From Paenibacillus forsythiae T98 (GTDB lineage: Bacteria; Bacillota; Bacilli; Paenibacillales; Paenibacillaceae): a stretch of 38,846 nucleotides of DNA. Positions 1 through 7,173 of this stretch are shown piece after piece. The DNA lies in NCBI RefSeq assembly GCF_000520735.1, contig NZ_ASSC01000369.1:1-38846 (forward strand), given 5' to 3'. Made by a program: the position numbers and the translations under genes. How positions within the stretch are numbered: position 1 is the first letter of the stretch; every line of letters starts with the position of its first letter. The notes under the pieces are model-generated. The model saw only the letters and a list, made by a program, of their open reading frames with translations, made no database searches and was not told where the DNA came from.

Positions 1-716
1 AGCGGAAAAAGGAGTTCAAGAAGCGTTTCGCGATTGTCATGGGCCAGAAAAGCCAGCTATGGCCGGACCTTCCCGCGTCGGAGTCGATTCTGCTGAACCG
101 GTATATCTATCAGGTCGAGGAGCAGACCTACAAGCGGACGCTGGATGAGCTGGTCGAGCTGCTGGATGTGAAGCATGTGCTGAATGTCCAGGTCCGGCGG
201 CTGTCGCTGGGCGAACGCATGAAGATGGAGCTGATCGCCGCGCTGATCCATAAGCCCGAGCTGCTGTTTCTGGATGAGCCTACCATCGGGCTTGATGTGG
301 TCACGCAGAAGCGAGTAAGGGAGTTTCTGGCGCATTACAACGAGCATTACAAGACGACGGTTATTTTGACGAGCCATTATATGAAGGATGTTGAGGATTT
401 GTGCAAAAGAACCCTGATTATCAACGACGGCCGCCTCGTCTTCGACGGCAATTTGAATCAGGTTCATCATGCGGTGAATGAGAGCAAGATTGTGAAGCTG
501 AAATTCAGCCAGTCCGTCGAAGCGTCCAGGCTGGAGCCGTTCGGGGCCGTTCGCCAGTCGGATGAATTTGCGGCGACGCTCGAAATCGCCAAGGAACAGA
601 TTAACCCGATTTCAAGAGAGCTGCTTGAGCTGTTCCCGATTGAGGATATTACGATTGAAGAGAAGCCCATCGAGGAAGTCGTCGTCTCTCTTTATAACAG
701 GACGCAGCCCGTATGA
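1..716 (+). CDS. ABC-2 type exporter ATP-binding protein (5' truncated by window)
   Basis: The reading frame is open from base 3, so the gene starts before the window. The Met at 39 is internal: the residues before it (RKKEFKKRFAIV) match the family consensus that precedes a MGQK motif in DrrA/YxlF-type exporter ATPases. Walker A is therefore outside the window. Visible are the ABC signature (LSLGERMKMELIAAL), Walker B (LLFLDEP), the D-loop (IGLD) and the switch His (TSHYMKDVEDLC). It should energise the two permeases encoded just downstream; the first permease overlaps its stop by 4 bases (ATGA). The C-terminal 70 residues form the regulatory extension usual in this family. The substrate is not readable from the sequence, but the following biosynthetic genes suggest a lipid-like or secondary metabolite. 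Confidence 0.93.
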   Translation, partial: RKKEFKKRFAIVMGQKSQLWPDLPASESILLNRYIYQVEEQTYKRTLDELVELLDVKHVLNVQVRRLSLGERMKMELIAALIHKPELLFLDEPTIGLDVVTQKRVREFLAHYNEHYKTTVILTSHYMKDVEDLCKRTLIINDGRLVFDGNLNQVHHAVNESKIVKLKFSQSVEASRLEPFGAVRQSDEFAATLEIAKEQINPISRELLELFPIEDITIEEKPIEEVVVSLYNRTQPV

Positions 717-1522
717 GCATTTATCCAAAGTATATACGCGTATTTAAGCTGGGCGTTCAGGCTTCAATGGAATACCGGCTTGACTTTGCCTTTTCCCTGG
801 TCAGCGCGTTCTTCCCGATCATGATCCAGTACTATATCTGGACGGCCGTCTACGGACGATCCGGCTCAGGACAATTTTTCGGCTACACGTATGGAGAAAT
901 GATTCTGTATACGATTGTGGCAGCGATTGTAACCAAGATTGTGACAACGAATATGGATCATGTCATCGCATCGGACATTAAGGACGGGGCCTTGAATAAA
1001 TACCTGGTGCAGCCGGTCAGCTACTTCGGACTTAAGCTGTTTACCTTGCTCGGGCAAAAGCTGTTCTTTTTCACGGTCATGCTGGCCGTTTTGGTTCTGG
1101 TCATCTTTTATTTCGGCGGGCGGTACGCCATCCGTATTCCGCTTGTGAATCTGGCGTGCTTCGTGGCGGCGATGGCCTTGGCGCTGATTCTGAACTTTCT
1201 TATCTCGTACACGATTGCGGCGATCGCCTTCTGGCTGTCCGAAATCTCCTATTTCTTCGAAATGACCGGACTGCTCGTCATCATTTTGAGCGGGGGCGTG
1301 TTTCCGATTGAGGTGTTCGGCCGGACGGTGAGCATTCTTCTGAACTATCTTCCGTTTAAATACACGATTTATTTTCCGTCCAATGTGATCAACGGGAAGC
1401 TGATGATGAGTGACATCACGGAAGGGCTGCTGATGCAAATCTGCTGGATAGGCGTCATGTTCCTCGTTTCGAAGCTGGTGTGGCGGATCGGCTTTAAAAA
1501 GTATCTCGGTTTAGGGGGCTAA
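713..1522 (+). CDS. ABC-2 type transporter permease, first subunit
   Basis: A 269-residue integral membrane protein with about six hydrophobic segments and a long N-terminal cytoplasmic stretch before the first helix. This is the architecture of ABC-2/DUF990 permeases that form heterodimers in drug and metabolite exporters. The ATG overlaps the ATPase stop codon, so translation is probably coupled. The second permease follows after 4 bases. The two permeases resemble each other in their first 35 residues (both have QMEYR/SMEYR followed by a hydrophobic run), consistent with an ancient duplication. No substrate-specific motif is visible. Confidence 0.9.
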   Translation: MSIYPKYIRVFKLGVQASMEYRLDFAFSLVSAFFPIMIQYYIWTAVYGRSGSGQFFGYTYGEMILYTIVAAIVTKIVTTNMDHVIASDIKDGALNKYLVQPVSYFGLKLFTLLGQKLFFFTVMLAVLVLVIFYFGGRYAIRIPLVNLACFVAAMALALILNFLISYTIAAIAFWLSEISYFFEMTGLLVIILSGGVFPIEVFGRTVSILLNYLPFKYTIYFPSNVINGKLMMSDITEGLLMQICWIGVMFLVSKLVWRIGFKKYLGLGG

Positions 1523-1526
1523 TCGC

Positions 1527-2339
1527 TTGGAAACGCGGCTCGGCACGCTCAAAACCTATGGCATTATTTATTTACAGTTCATTAAAAACTGCTTCATCGC
1601 GCAAATGGAATACCGCACGAATTTTATACTCGGCATCGCGGTTGAAATCGCCTATCTGCTATCCAAGCTGCTGTATGTCGTCGTCGTTTATAAGAGCGAT
1701 TTGCATATCGGCGATATCCCGCCCGACGGAATATTGATGTTCGTCGGTACGTATACGATGATGACGGGTCTCTATTCGGGCCTCTTTTTCACCAATTTCG
1801 TCCGCATTTCGGATTATGTGAGAACGGGGGAGCTGGATCTGCTGCTGGTGAAGCCGGTCTCGCTGCAGTTTATGGTTTCGCTCCGTTATATCGACTTGGG
1901 GATGCCGATTCCGAATCTGGTCGCAGGCATCACGATGGTATCCATCGGCTGGAACGCGCTCGGGATTCCCGTTACGGCATACCACCTGTTCTTGTTCACG
2001 CTGTATCTGCTGTCCGCTCTGGTCATTACTTACTGCCTCATGATCATTCCGGCCATTCTGTCCTTCTGGTTCGTGAACACCGGGGGGCTCGCGGGTATAT
2101 TTTATGCGATTTGGGACGCCAACAACATGCCTATGCCGATCTACCCCCGGTTGATTCAGCGGATCGGCGTATACGTGCTGCCGTTTCTGGTGATTACAAA
2201 TTTCGCTCCGCTTAGCGTCATGGAGAAGCTGGACGGCGGACTTATGCTGTGGGGCGCGATCGTCCCGATCCTTCTATTCATGTGTGTTCGTTTGATTTGG
2301 AGACAGGCGATTAAAAATTATAGCAGCGCAAGCGGCTAA
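1527..2339 (+). CDS. ABC-2 type transporter permease, second subunit
   Basis: A 270-residue membrane protein of the ABC-2 permease family, partner of the preceding permease. It starts with TTG at 1527, preceded by a run of G residues (TTAGGGGG) about 8 bases upstream that serves as ribosome binding site; no better start exists before the first membrane segment. It has about six transmembrane helices. The gene lies 20 bases before the first methyltransferase, so exporter and enzymes appear to be co-transcribed. Confidence 0.9.
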   Translation: METRLGTLKTYGIIYLQFIKNCFIAQMEYRTNFILGIAVEIAYLLSKLLYVVVVYKSDLHIGDIPPDGILMFVGTYTMMTGLYSGLFFTNFVRISDYVRTGELDLLLVKPVSLQFMVSLRYIDLGMPIPNLVAGITMVSIGWNALGIPVTAYHLFLFTLYLLSALVITYCLMIIPAILSFWFVNTGGLAGIFYAIWDANNMPMPIYPRLIQRIGVYVLPFLVITNFAPLSVMEKLDGGLMLWGAIVPILLFMCVRLIWRQAIKNYSSASG

Positions 2340-2359
2340 AACGACGAGGAGATGTAAAT

Positions 2360-3334
2360 ATGAACACGACCTGGCCATTGTCGGGCATTACCCTGGTATG
2401 CACGGAATGCAAGAATGCGCTGCATGAGGCGGACGGACGTTTGGTCTGCGGGACTTGCGGCCTTGAATACGCGCAGGACAATGGAGTCGCGAGCATGCTG
2501 ATCGACCGCCCTCTGGCGGAGAAGCTTGCGGAGGGCGCGGAGCGGAAGGAAGCGATCATCGGCATGTTCGATTCCATTAACCGGTCGCTTGAGGAGAAGC
2601 GGCTGTCCAGATTTTCCACCTTCATCAACTGGGGATATGCCGGAGCCGAGAACGAAACATCAGGCGGGCCTCTGGGCATTAATCAAAGCAGTATCCGGCT
2701 GCTCCGCGAAATCATTGGCGGACTCGATGTTTCAGGGAGAGATATTCTGGAAATCGGCTGCGGACGGGGAGGCAACGTGAACGAACTGTGCAAAAGCTAT
2801 CGAGCCGGAAGCGTGGTCGGCCTTGATCTGACCCCGTCCAATATTTATTTTTGCCAGGGAAACAACCGGTATGAGCAAGCTTACTACTGTATTGGCGACG
2901 CGGAGCAGCTTCCTGTTCGTACGGAAAGCTGCGACTTTGTACTAAACGTCGAATCTTCGCATTTATACCCGCATATTGAGCTTTTCTTTGAAGAGACCTA
3001 TCGTGTATTAAAGCCCGGCGGGACGTTCATGTACGCGGATATTATGAGCGCCTCCGACCTGCCGCGCCATGAAGCGCAGTGGCAAAGACTTGGCTTCCGC
3101 ACCGCATTTATCCGGGACATCACCGGCAATGTGCTGCAATCGGGAGACGAATCGCTGGATAGCCGCCGGCAGGCGCTTGAAGGCTCCTTTGATGGCGATG
3201 ACCGGGTATGGGAATGGCTGGAGGCGCCCGGCACGCAGAATCACACGGATATGGTTGCAGGCCGAAGGGTGTTCAAAATTATCCATCTGGTGAAAGATGC
3301 CTCCGGCGTCGAAGGCGAGCCCAGCCATGGTTGA
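2360..3334 (+). CDS. Zinc-ribbon class I SAM methyltransferase (copy 1)
   Basis: A 324-residue protein. Residues 1-45 carry a Trm112-like zinc ribbon with CxxC pairs at about 14-17 and 30-33. After a linker with the motif FSTFINWGYA comes a class I methyltransferase fold with motif I (ILEIGCGRGGN) at about 129-139 and a post-motif region typical of ubiE/small-molecule methyltransferases (YRVLKPGG). The start ATG is preceded by GAGGAG. The next gene encodes a clear paralogue with the same architecture, so this is a tandem duplication whose copies may act on different positions or successive intermediates. Substrate unknown; the KAS III-like gene downstream suggests a fatty or polyketide product. 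Confidence 0.85.
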   Translation: MNTTWPLSGITLVCTECKNALHEADGRLVCGTCGLEYAQDNGVASMLIDRPLAEKLAEGAERKEAIIGMFDSINRSLEEKRLSRFSTFINWGYAGAENETSGGPLGINQSSIRLLREIIGGLDVSGRDILEIGCGRGGNVNELCKSYRAGSVVGLDLTPSNIYFCQGNNRYEQAYYCIGDAEQLPVRTESCDFVLNVESSHLYPHIELFFEETYRVLKPGGTFMYADIMSASDLPRHEAQWQRLGFRTAFIRDITGNVLQSGDESLDSRRQALEGSFDGDDRVWEWLEAPGTQNHTDMVAGRRVFKIIHLVKDASGVEGEPSHG

Positions 3335-3347
3335 GGGAGGGGAAGCG

Positions 3348-4301
3348 GTGAGTAAAGCTTGGCAAGCAACAGGCATGACTTGGGCATGTCCGCAGTGCAA
3401 GCAACTACTGGAGAAAAGGGAATCCTCATTTCATTGTACGTCATGCGGAGCAAGCTACCCCGTGCAGGGCGGCTCGATTCCATACCTGCTGCCTGAGAGC
3501 AGCGCGCAAGAAACATTGGAGGAAAAGGCGCGGAAGGCGGCGGTCAAAGAGATGTTTACATCATTTAACCGGGCCTTGGAGGATAATGGTGTGTCGCGCT
3601 TCTCTACGTTTATCAATTGGGGGTATGCCGAATCGGGCGATGAGAACGGCGGGGCAGGCAATCTGCCCAGAGGAGTCAATCATCAATCGCTGCGGCTTCT
3701 TAAGGAGATTATGCACGGAGTCGAGGTGCAGGGAAAGGACGTGCTGGAAATCGCCTGCGGCCGAGGCGGCAACATCCGGGCGCTGTGCAAAAGCTATGGG
3801 CCGCGAAGCGTGGCCGGACTTGATTTGACGGAAGCGAATATCGCTTTCTGTCTGGCAAACAATCGGTATGCACAGGCTTCGTACTGCGTCGGCGACGCGG
3901 AGGAGCTGCCGCTTCCGGATGCAAGCTGCGATATTGTGCTGAATATCGAATCCTCGGATCTGTATCCCCGGATCATCCGATTTTATGACGAGGTATTCCG
4001 CGTATTGAAGGCGGGCGGCGTATTCGTATATGCGGATGATCTGGATGCGCTCAAGTTCGAGGAAGGCGAGCGGTATTTGCTTCAATTGGGCTTTGAGGTG
4101 TTGTTATCCCGCGATATCTCCGAGCAGGTATTGCTGGCAAGCGATTTGGCTAGAGGCAGCCGTCTGGCAGCTTTAGGCAGCACGCTTGGGAAAGAAGACG
4201 CCGTATGGGAGACGATGGGCGTTCCCGGAACTTCGATTTACGATGATATGCGTGCGGGAAAGCGCAGGTACAAAATTCTGCATCTGGCAAAGAAGGCGTG
4301 A
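3348..4301 (+). CDS. Zinc-ribbon class I SAM methyltransferase (copy 2)
   Basis: Paralogue of the preceding methyltransferase: N-terminal zinc ribbon (CPQC and CTSC pairs), the shared FSTFINWGYA motif, motif I (LEIACGRGGN) and a C-terminal lid ending in a basic KILHLAKKA tail. I place the start at GTG 3348 because GAGGGAGGG lies 6-7 bases upstream; ATGs at 3297 and 3327 in the same frame would overlap the previous gene and lack a ribosome binding site. Motif I has Ala where copy 1 has Gly, a conservative change that should not abolish SAM binding. The protein is about 317 residues and probably co-translated with copy 1. Confidence 0.84.
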   Translation: MSKAWQATGMTWACPQCKQLLEKRESSFHCTSCGASYPVQGGSIPYLLPESSAQETLEEKARKAAVKEMFTSFNRALEDNGVSRFSTFINWGYAESGDENGGAGNLPRGVNHQSLRLLKEIMHGVEVQGKDVLEIACGRGGNIRALCKSYGPRSVAGLDLTEANIAFCLANNRYAQASYCVGDAEELPLPDASCDIVLNIESSDLYPRIIRFYDEVFRVLKAGGVFVYADDLDALKFEEGERYLLQLGFEVLLSRDISEQVLLASDLARGSRLAALGSTLGKEDAVWETMGVPGTSIYDDMRAGKRRYKILHLAKKA

Positions 4302-4305
4302 AGCG

Positions 4306-5253
4306 ATGACATCTCCCCATTTGACCCTTACGGATATTCAGGTATATCTTCCTTCATTCCGGCCTTCGATTGAGCAGGTCATCGAGGATATTAAAGAGGA
4401 CGGAGTTTCCTTCCGCTTAAGCGCGGCGGAGTACAGGGACAGCGGCTTTGCGCAGGTTCCGATCGCTCAGGATGAAAGCCTGGAGCAGATGATTAACCGG
4501 GTATGCGTCCCGATTTTAAGCCGGGCAAGGGAGGAAGGAATACGGCTCGGAGCGATTCTCTTCGCATGCGTCACCAACCCCGGAGTACAGGCGCAGAGCT
4601 TGTTCTCCGGGCTGCTTCACGAATTTGCCTATGGTGATACGCCGGTCATTCAGACCGAAGAGTACGGCTGCGCCGCCCTTCATTTATCGCTCTATTTGGC
4701 GAAGGCTTATTTGGCCGTTGAACCAGGCAGCAATGCGGCGGTATTGTTTGTCGCGGCGGATAGAGCGATCAGCTCGCATCACCGGAGCGACTCCTATATG
4801 CTATATGGGGATGCGGCAAGCGCCGCTCTGCTTCGGAAGTCCGGGCCCGGAGGGCAGCAGACTTTGGCTGACAGGCTTAAAGTGGACGCTTTGGTGTACG
4901 ATGACAGTCCGGAACGAATCAAAATGTACTTTTCAACCTTTTATTTGGCCGTTCGCCAGGTGGTGAAGCAGGTGTTGCGGGATGCGGGAATGAGCATGGG
5001 CGAGATCCGGCTTATTTTCTGCTCCAATCTGGGCCTGAACACCTGGAGCACGCTTGCCCGGGCGATCGGCTGCCCCTTGGACAAATTTTATGCCGGGGCG
5101 CTGGAATATGCGGGGCATCTTCATAATACGGACATTCTGCTGAACGTGAACGACGCGATCCAGGCCGACTCCTTGAAGAGAGGCGACTTCTATTTGACGG
5201 TAACCGTAGGCTTTGGAGGCTATTACGGCTGTTCCTTGCACAAATATGAGTAA
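4306..5253 (+). CDS. KAS III-like (FabH family) ketoacyl synthase
   Basis: A 315-residue thiolase-fold protein. The nucleophilic Cys is in EEYGCAALHL (about residue 122), followed by the glycine-rich YGDAASAALL segment and a C-terminal GFGGYYGCSL typical of FabH. The other two triad positions are unusual. The region matching the FabH His (PHQAN) reads LIFCSNLGLNTW, and the Asn motif (GNTS) reads GHLHNTD. This suggests an acyl transfer or condensation chemistry different from housekeeping FabH, as in ester- or amide-forming KAS III homologues. ATG 4306 sits 4 bases after the previous stop, so the longer open frame from 4186 is not used. Confidence 0.82.
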   Translation: MTSPHLTLTDIQVYLPSFRPSIEQVIEDIKEDGVSFRLSAAEYRDSGFAQVPIAQDESLEQMINRVCVPILSRAREEGIRLGAILFACVTNPGVQAQSLFSGLLHEFAYGDTPVIQTEEYGCAALHLSLYLAKAYLAVEPGSNAAVLFVAADRAISSHHRSDSYMLYGDAASAALLRKSGPGGQQTLADRLKVDALVYDDSPERIKMYFSTFYLAVRQVVKQVLRDAGMSMGEIRLIFCSNLGLNTWSTLARAIGCPLDKFYAGALEYAGHLHNTDILLNVNDAIQADSLKRGDFYLTVTVGFGGYYGCSLHKYE

Positions 5254-5280
5254 CCACTAAATAGGAGGCGGGGGAAGAAC

Positions 5281-5688
5281 GTGATGAAGACGGAATTAAC
5301 GGTTAATGTTCTCTATTCGGGCGCAAGGGAGGACGGCTCAGACGAATCGTTGATCGACATAGCCATTGCTCAAATGGAAGCGAACCGGCAATGGCTGGCG
5401 GATGTGGATGTGCTCATCCTGTGCTATCATGCGAATACGAACCACGCCGAGCGGGCTTGCGCCAAAATAAGAAGGGCGCTTGATCTGCTTGACACGCTGC
5501 CTCTGACATTCGGTCATTCCGGAAGCCAGGCGTTCCCTCATGCGCTGACGCTCCTGAAATGGCTAATGGCCGGCGGGGAATACCGAAGAGCGGTATGCGT
5601 TGTGGCGGATGACAACTTCAGCCAGAGCGGCTTGCCGCTGCCGGCTCAAGGAAACCCGCTGTCCGTCATCGAGATTATGCCCTTATGA
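5281..5688 (+). CDS. Half-length ketosynthase-like protein without catalytic Cys
   Basis: A 135-residue protein with a strong ribosome binding site (GGAGGCGGGGG) before GTG 5281; ATG 5284 is the alternative start. Its second half (LTFGHSGSQAFPHALTLL, then AVCVVADD) follows the thiolase-fold pattern around the nucleophilic Cys of KAS III, but Ser occupies the expected Cys position. The protein ends where the first thiolase half-domain would end. It may be a degenerate, non-catalytic partner of the upstream KAS III-like protein, similar in idea to chain length factors, or a truncated remnant kept in the operon. The assignment rests on pattern resemblance only. Confidence 0.6.
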   Translation: MMKTELTVNVLYSGAREDGSDESLIDIAIAQMEANRQWLADVDVLILCYHANTNHAERACAKIRRALDLLDTLPLTFGHSGSQAFPHALTLLKWLMAGGEYRRAVCVVADDNFSQSGLPLPAQGNPLSVIEIMPL

Positions 5689-5702
5689 ACAGAGGATGGA
5701 AG

Positions 5703-5736
5703 CGGCTGCCGGCTAGTTGCCCGCAGCCGTATTTTT
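5703..5736 (+). terminator. Intrinsic terminator of the biosynthetic operon
   Basis: CGGCTGC (5703-5709) pairs with GCAGCCG (5723-5729) across a 13-base loop, followed by TATTTTT. The loop contains the stop codon of the convergent glycosyltransferase, so the terminator overlaps the 3' end of that gene. Confidence 0.65.
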
Positions 5737-6891
5737 CAAGAAAGAATCAATGACTCGAGTGGCTTTTTCTGCCCCGCCGCACACTTGGAAACTGTCATTG
5801 ATTTTTTGTATTGCCTTTTTATACGTACTATTAGAAAGGACCTCATTTACGGCCTCCTTTAAAGAGCGCACATCGATATGATCTTTGGATAATCTGAAAC
5901 CCGCTCCAAGCTCAGTTAGGCGCTGGGCAACCATGGGCTGATCCTTGTCATGGGGGATAACAACCAAAGGTACATTGTAATGAATCGCTTCATTAACGCT
6001 GTTCATTCCACCATGCGTAATAATAACGTCAGATAGGTTTAACACATCCAATTGCGGTACATATGGAGAAATAATGAAATTTTCGGGCGGCTGCTTGATT
6101 TTGGCAAAATCAGCTTTTTCTCCGGCTGCGATCACAACTTTCCCCTCAAAATCAGAAAAAGCATCAATACAAGTATTGAAAAATGGTTCGACCTGATCCA
6201 AAACGGTTCCCATAGAAATATAAAGAACCTTGTGATTTTTTAACGCTTCAAGAGAGAAGTGATCGGTTGTTTTCCTTTGCGGAAAGCTTGGACCAATAAA
6301 AACATAATCCTCCCCAAAAAGATCACTCTCAGGCTGGAAATATCGGCTTGTGTATACAATATTTATTTCACCGGAATTATTCATGAATTGAAGCATGTTC
6401 TTGGGCACAACATCGAACTCCGCCTTCATTTGAGAAAGTAATTTTTCAGCATTCTCGTCAGGCTGGAACGAATCAGGGCCGAGCATATGTTTAAATTCTT
6501 TCTCGGGCATTAAAAATGATGCCGATGAAGAGACACTTGGAATATTTAAATAGTCCCTCACTAACTCCCCGGCACCGAACTTATCATAAACCACAAAGTC
6601 GAAGTTTATGGTTTCCGATAACTGCTTAGAGATTTCAAGTATATCCAGTGATGTTCGAATATGGATGTTTATAAAAGCGTTCAATCCGGAAGGAGTAAAG
6701 GGATCAATGGATGCTTTTCTAAGCAAATCAGAATGAAGATGTACGATCGCCCCAACTCCTTCCAGTCTTTCCTTGAACTTTTCAGTAGTAATATAGTGCA
6801 CGTGATCTCCCCGATCAGCAAATGCTTTTACAATACCCAGGGTAGGGTTTACATGCCCCTCAGCAGGAAAATTAACCATTAATATGTTCAT
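5713..6891 (-). CDS. MGT-type (GT1) macrolide/UDP-glycosyltransferase
   Basis: A 392-residue GT1 family enzyme of the Bacillus YjiC/YojK type, which moves sugar from UDP-sugar to macrolides, flavonoids or other hydroxylated small molecules. The N-terminus (MNILMVNFPAEGHVNPTLG) has the conserved acceptor-domain GHVNP motif with the catalytic His. The C-terminal donor site (ITHGGMNSVNEA, then PHDKDQPMVAQRL) is the UDP-binding signature. Start ATG 6891 is preceded by GGAGTG. It is transcribed toward the upstream biosynthetic operon and could either glycosylate its product or detoxify foreign compounds; the sequence does not decide between these. Confidence 0.93.
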   Translation of the reverse strand: MNILMVNFPAEGHVNPTLGIVKAFADRGDHVHYITTEKFKERLEGVGAIVHLHSDLLRKASIDPFTPSGLNAFINIHIRTSLDILEISKQLSETINFDFVVYDKFGAGELVRDYLNIPSVSSSASFLMPEKEFKHMLGPDSFQPDENAEKLLSQMKAEFDVVPKNMLQFMNNSGEINIVYTSRYFQPESDLFGEDYVFIGPSFPQRKTTDHFSLEALKNHKVLYISMGTVLDQVEPFFNTCIDAFSDFEGKVVIAAGEKADFAKIKQPPENFIISPYVPQLDVLNLSDVIITHGGMNSVNEAIHYNVPLVVIPHDKDQPMVAQRLTELGAGFRLSKDHIDVRSLKEAVNEVLSNSTYKKAIQKINDSFQVCGGAEKATRVIDSFLKNTAAGN

Positions 6892-7054
6892 CGTCAGTTG
6901 TTCACTCCTTAAATCATGTTAAGTAAACCAAAGTGATGATTTACATAATTTACCTTACCATAGATTGTTACTTTTAAAAAGGTTCCGCAGTGTACGGAGC
7001 ATAGTCGGGATTCCTATTCGTAGCTTCCACTGCTGTATGTGTAAGGCGTTTCTA

Positions 7055-7072
7055 TGTCGAATTGAATCGACA
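7055..7072. repeat. Short inverted repeat upstream of cooS
   Basis: TGTCGA and TCGACA flank six bases in the 282-base space between the glycosyltransferase and cooS. It could be an operator or a leader hairpin. No recognisable FNR or CooA site was seen in this space. Confidence 0.3.
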
Positions 7073-7173
7073 GACTCGCGATCCGGTGATACAATTCCAA
7101 TAGATTACATTAAATCAATAGATTACTACATGTGGGAGCGGGTTAGTCGCTTAGAAGAGAGAGGGTGGAAGAA

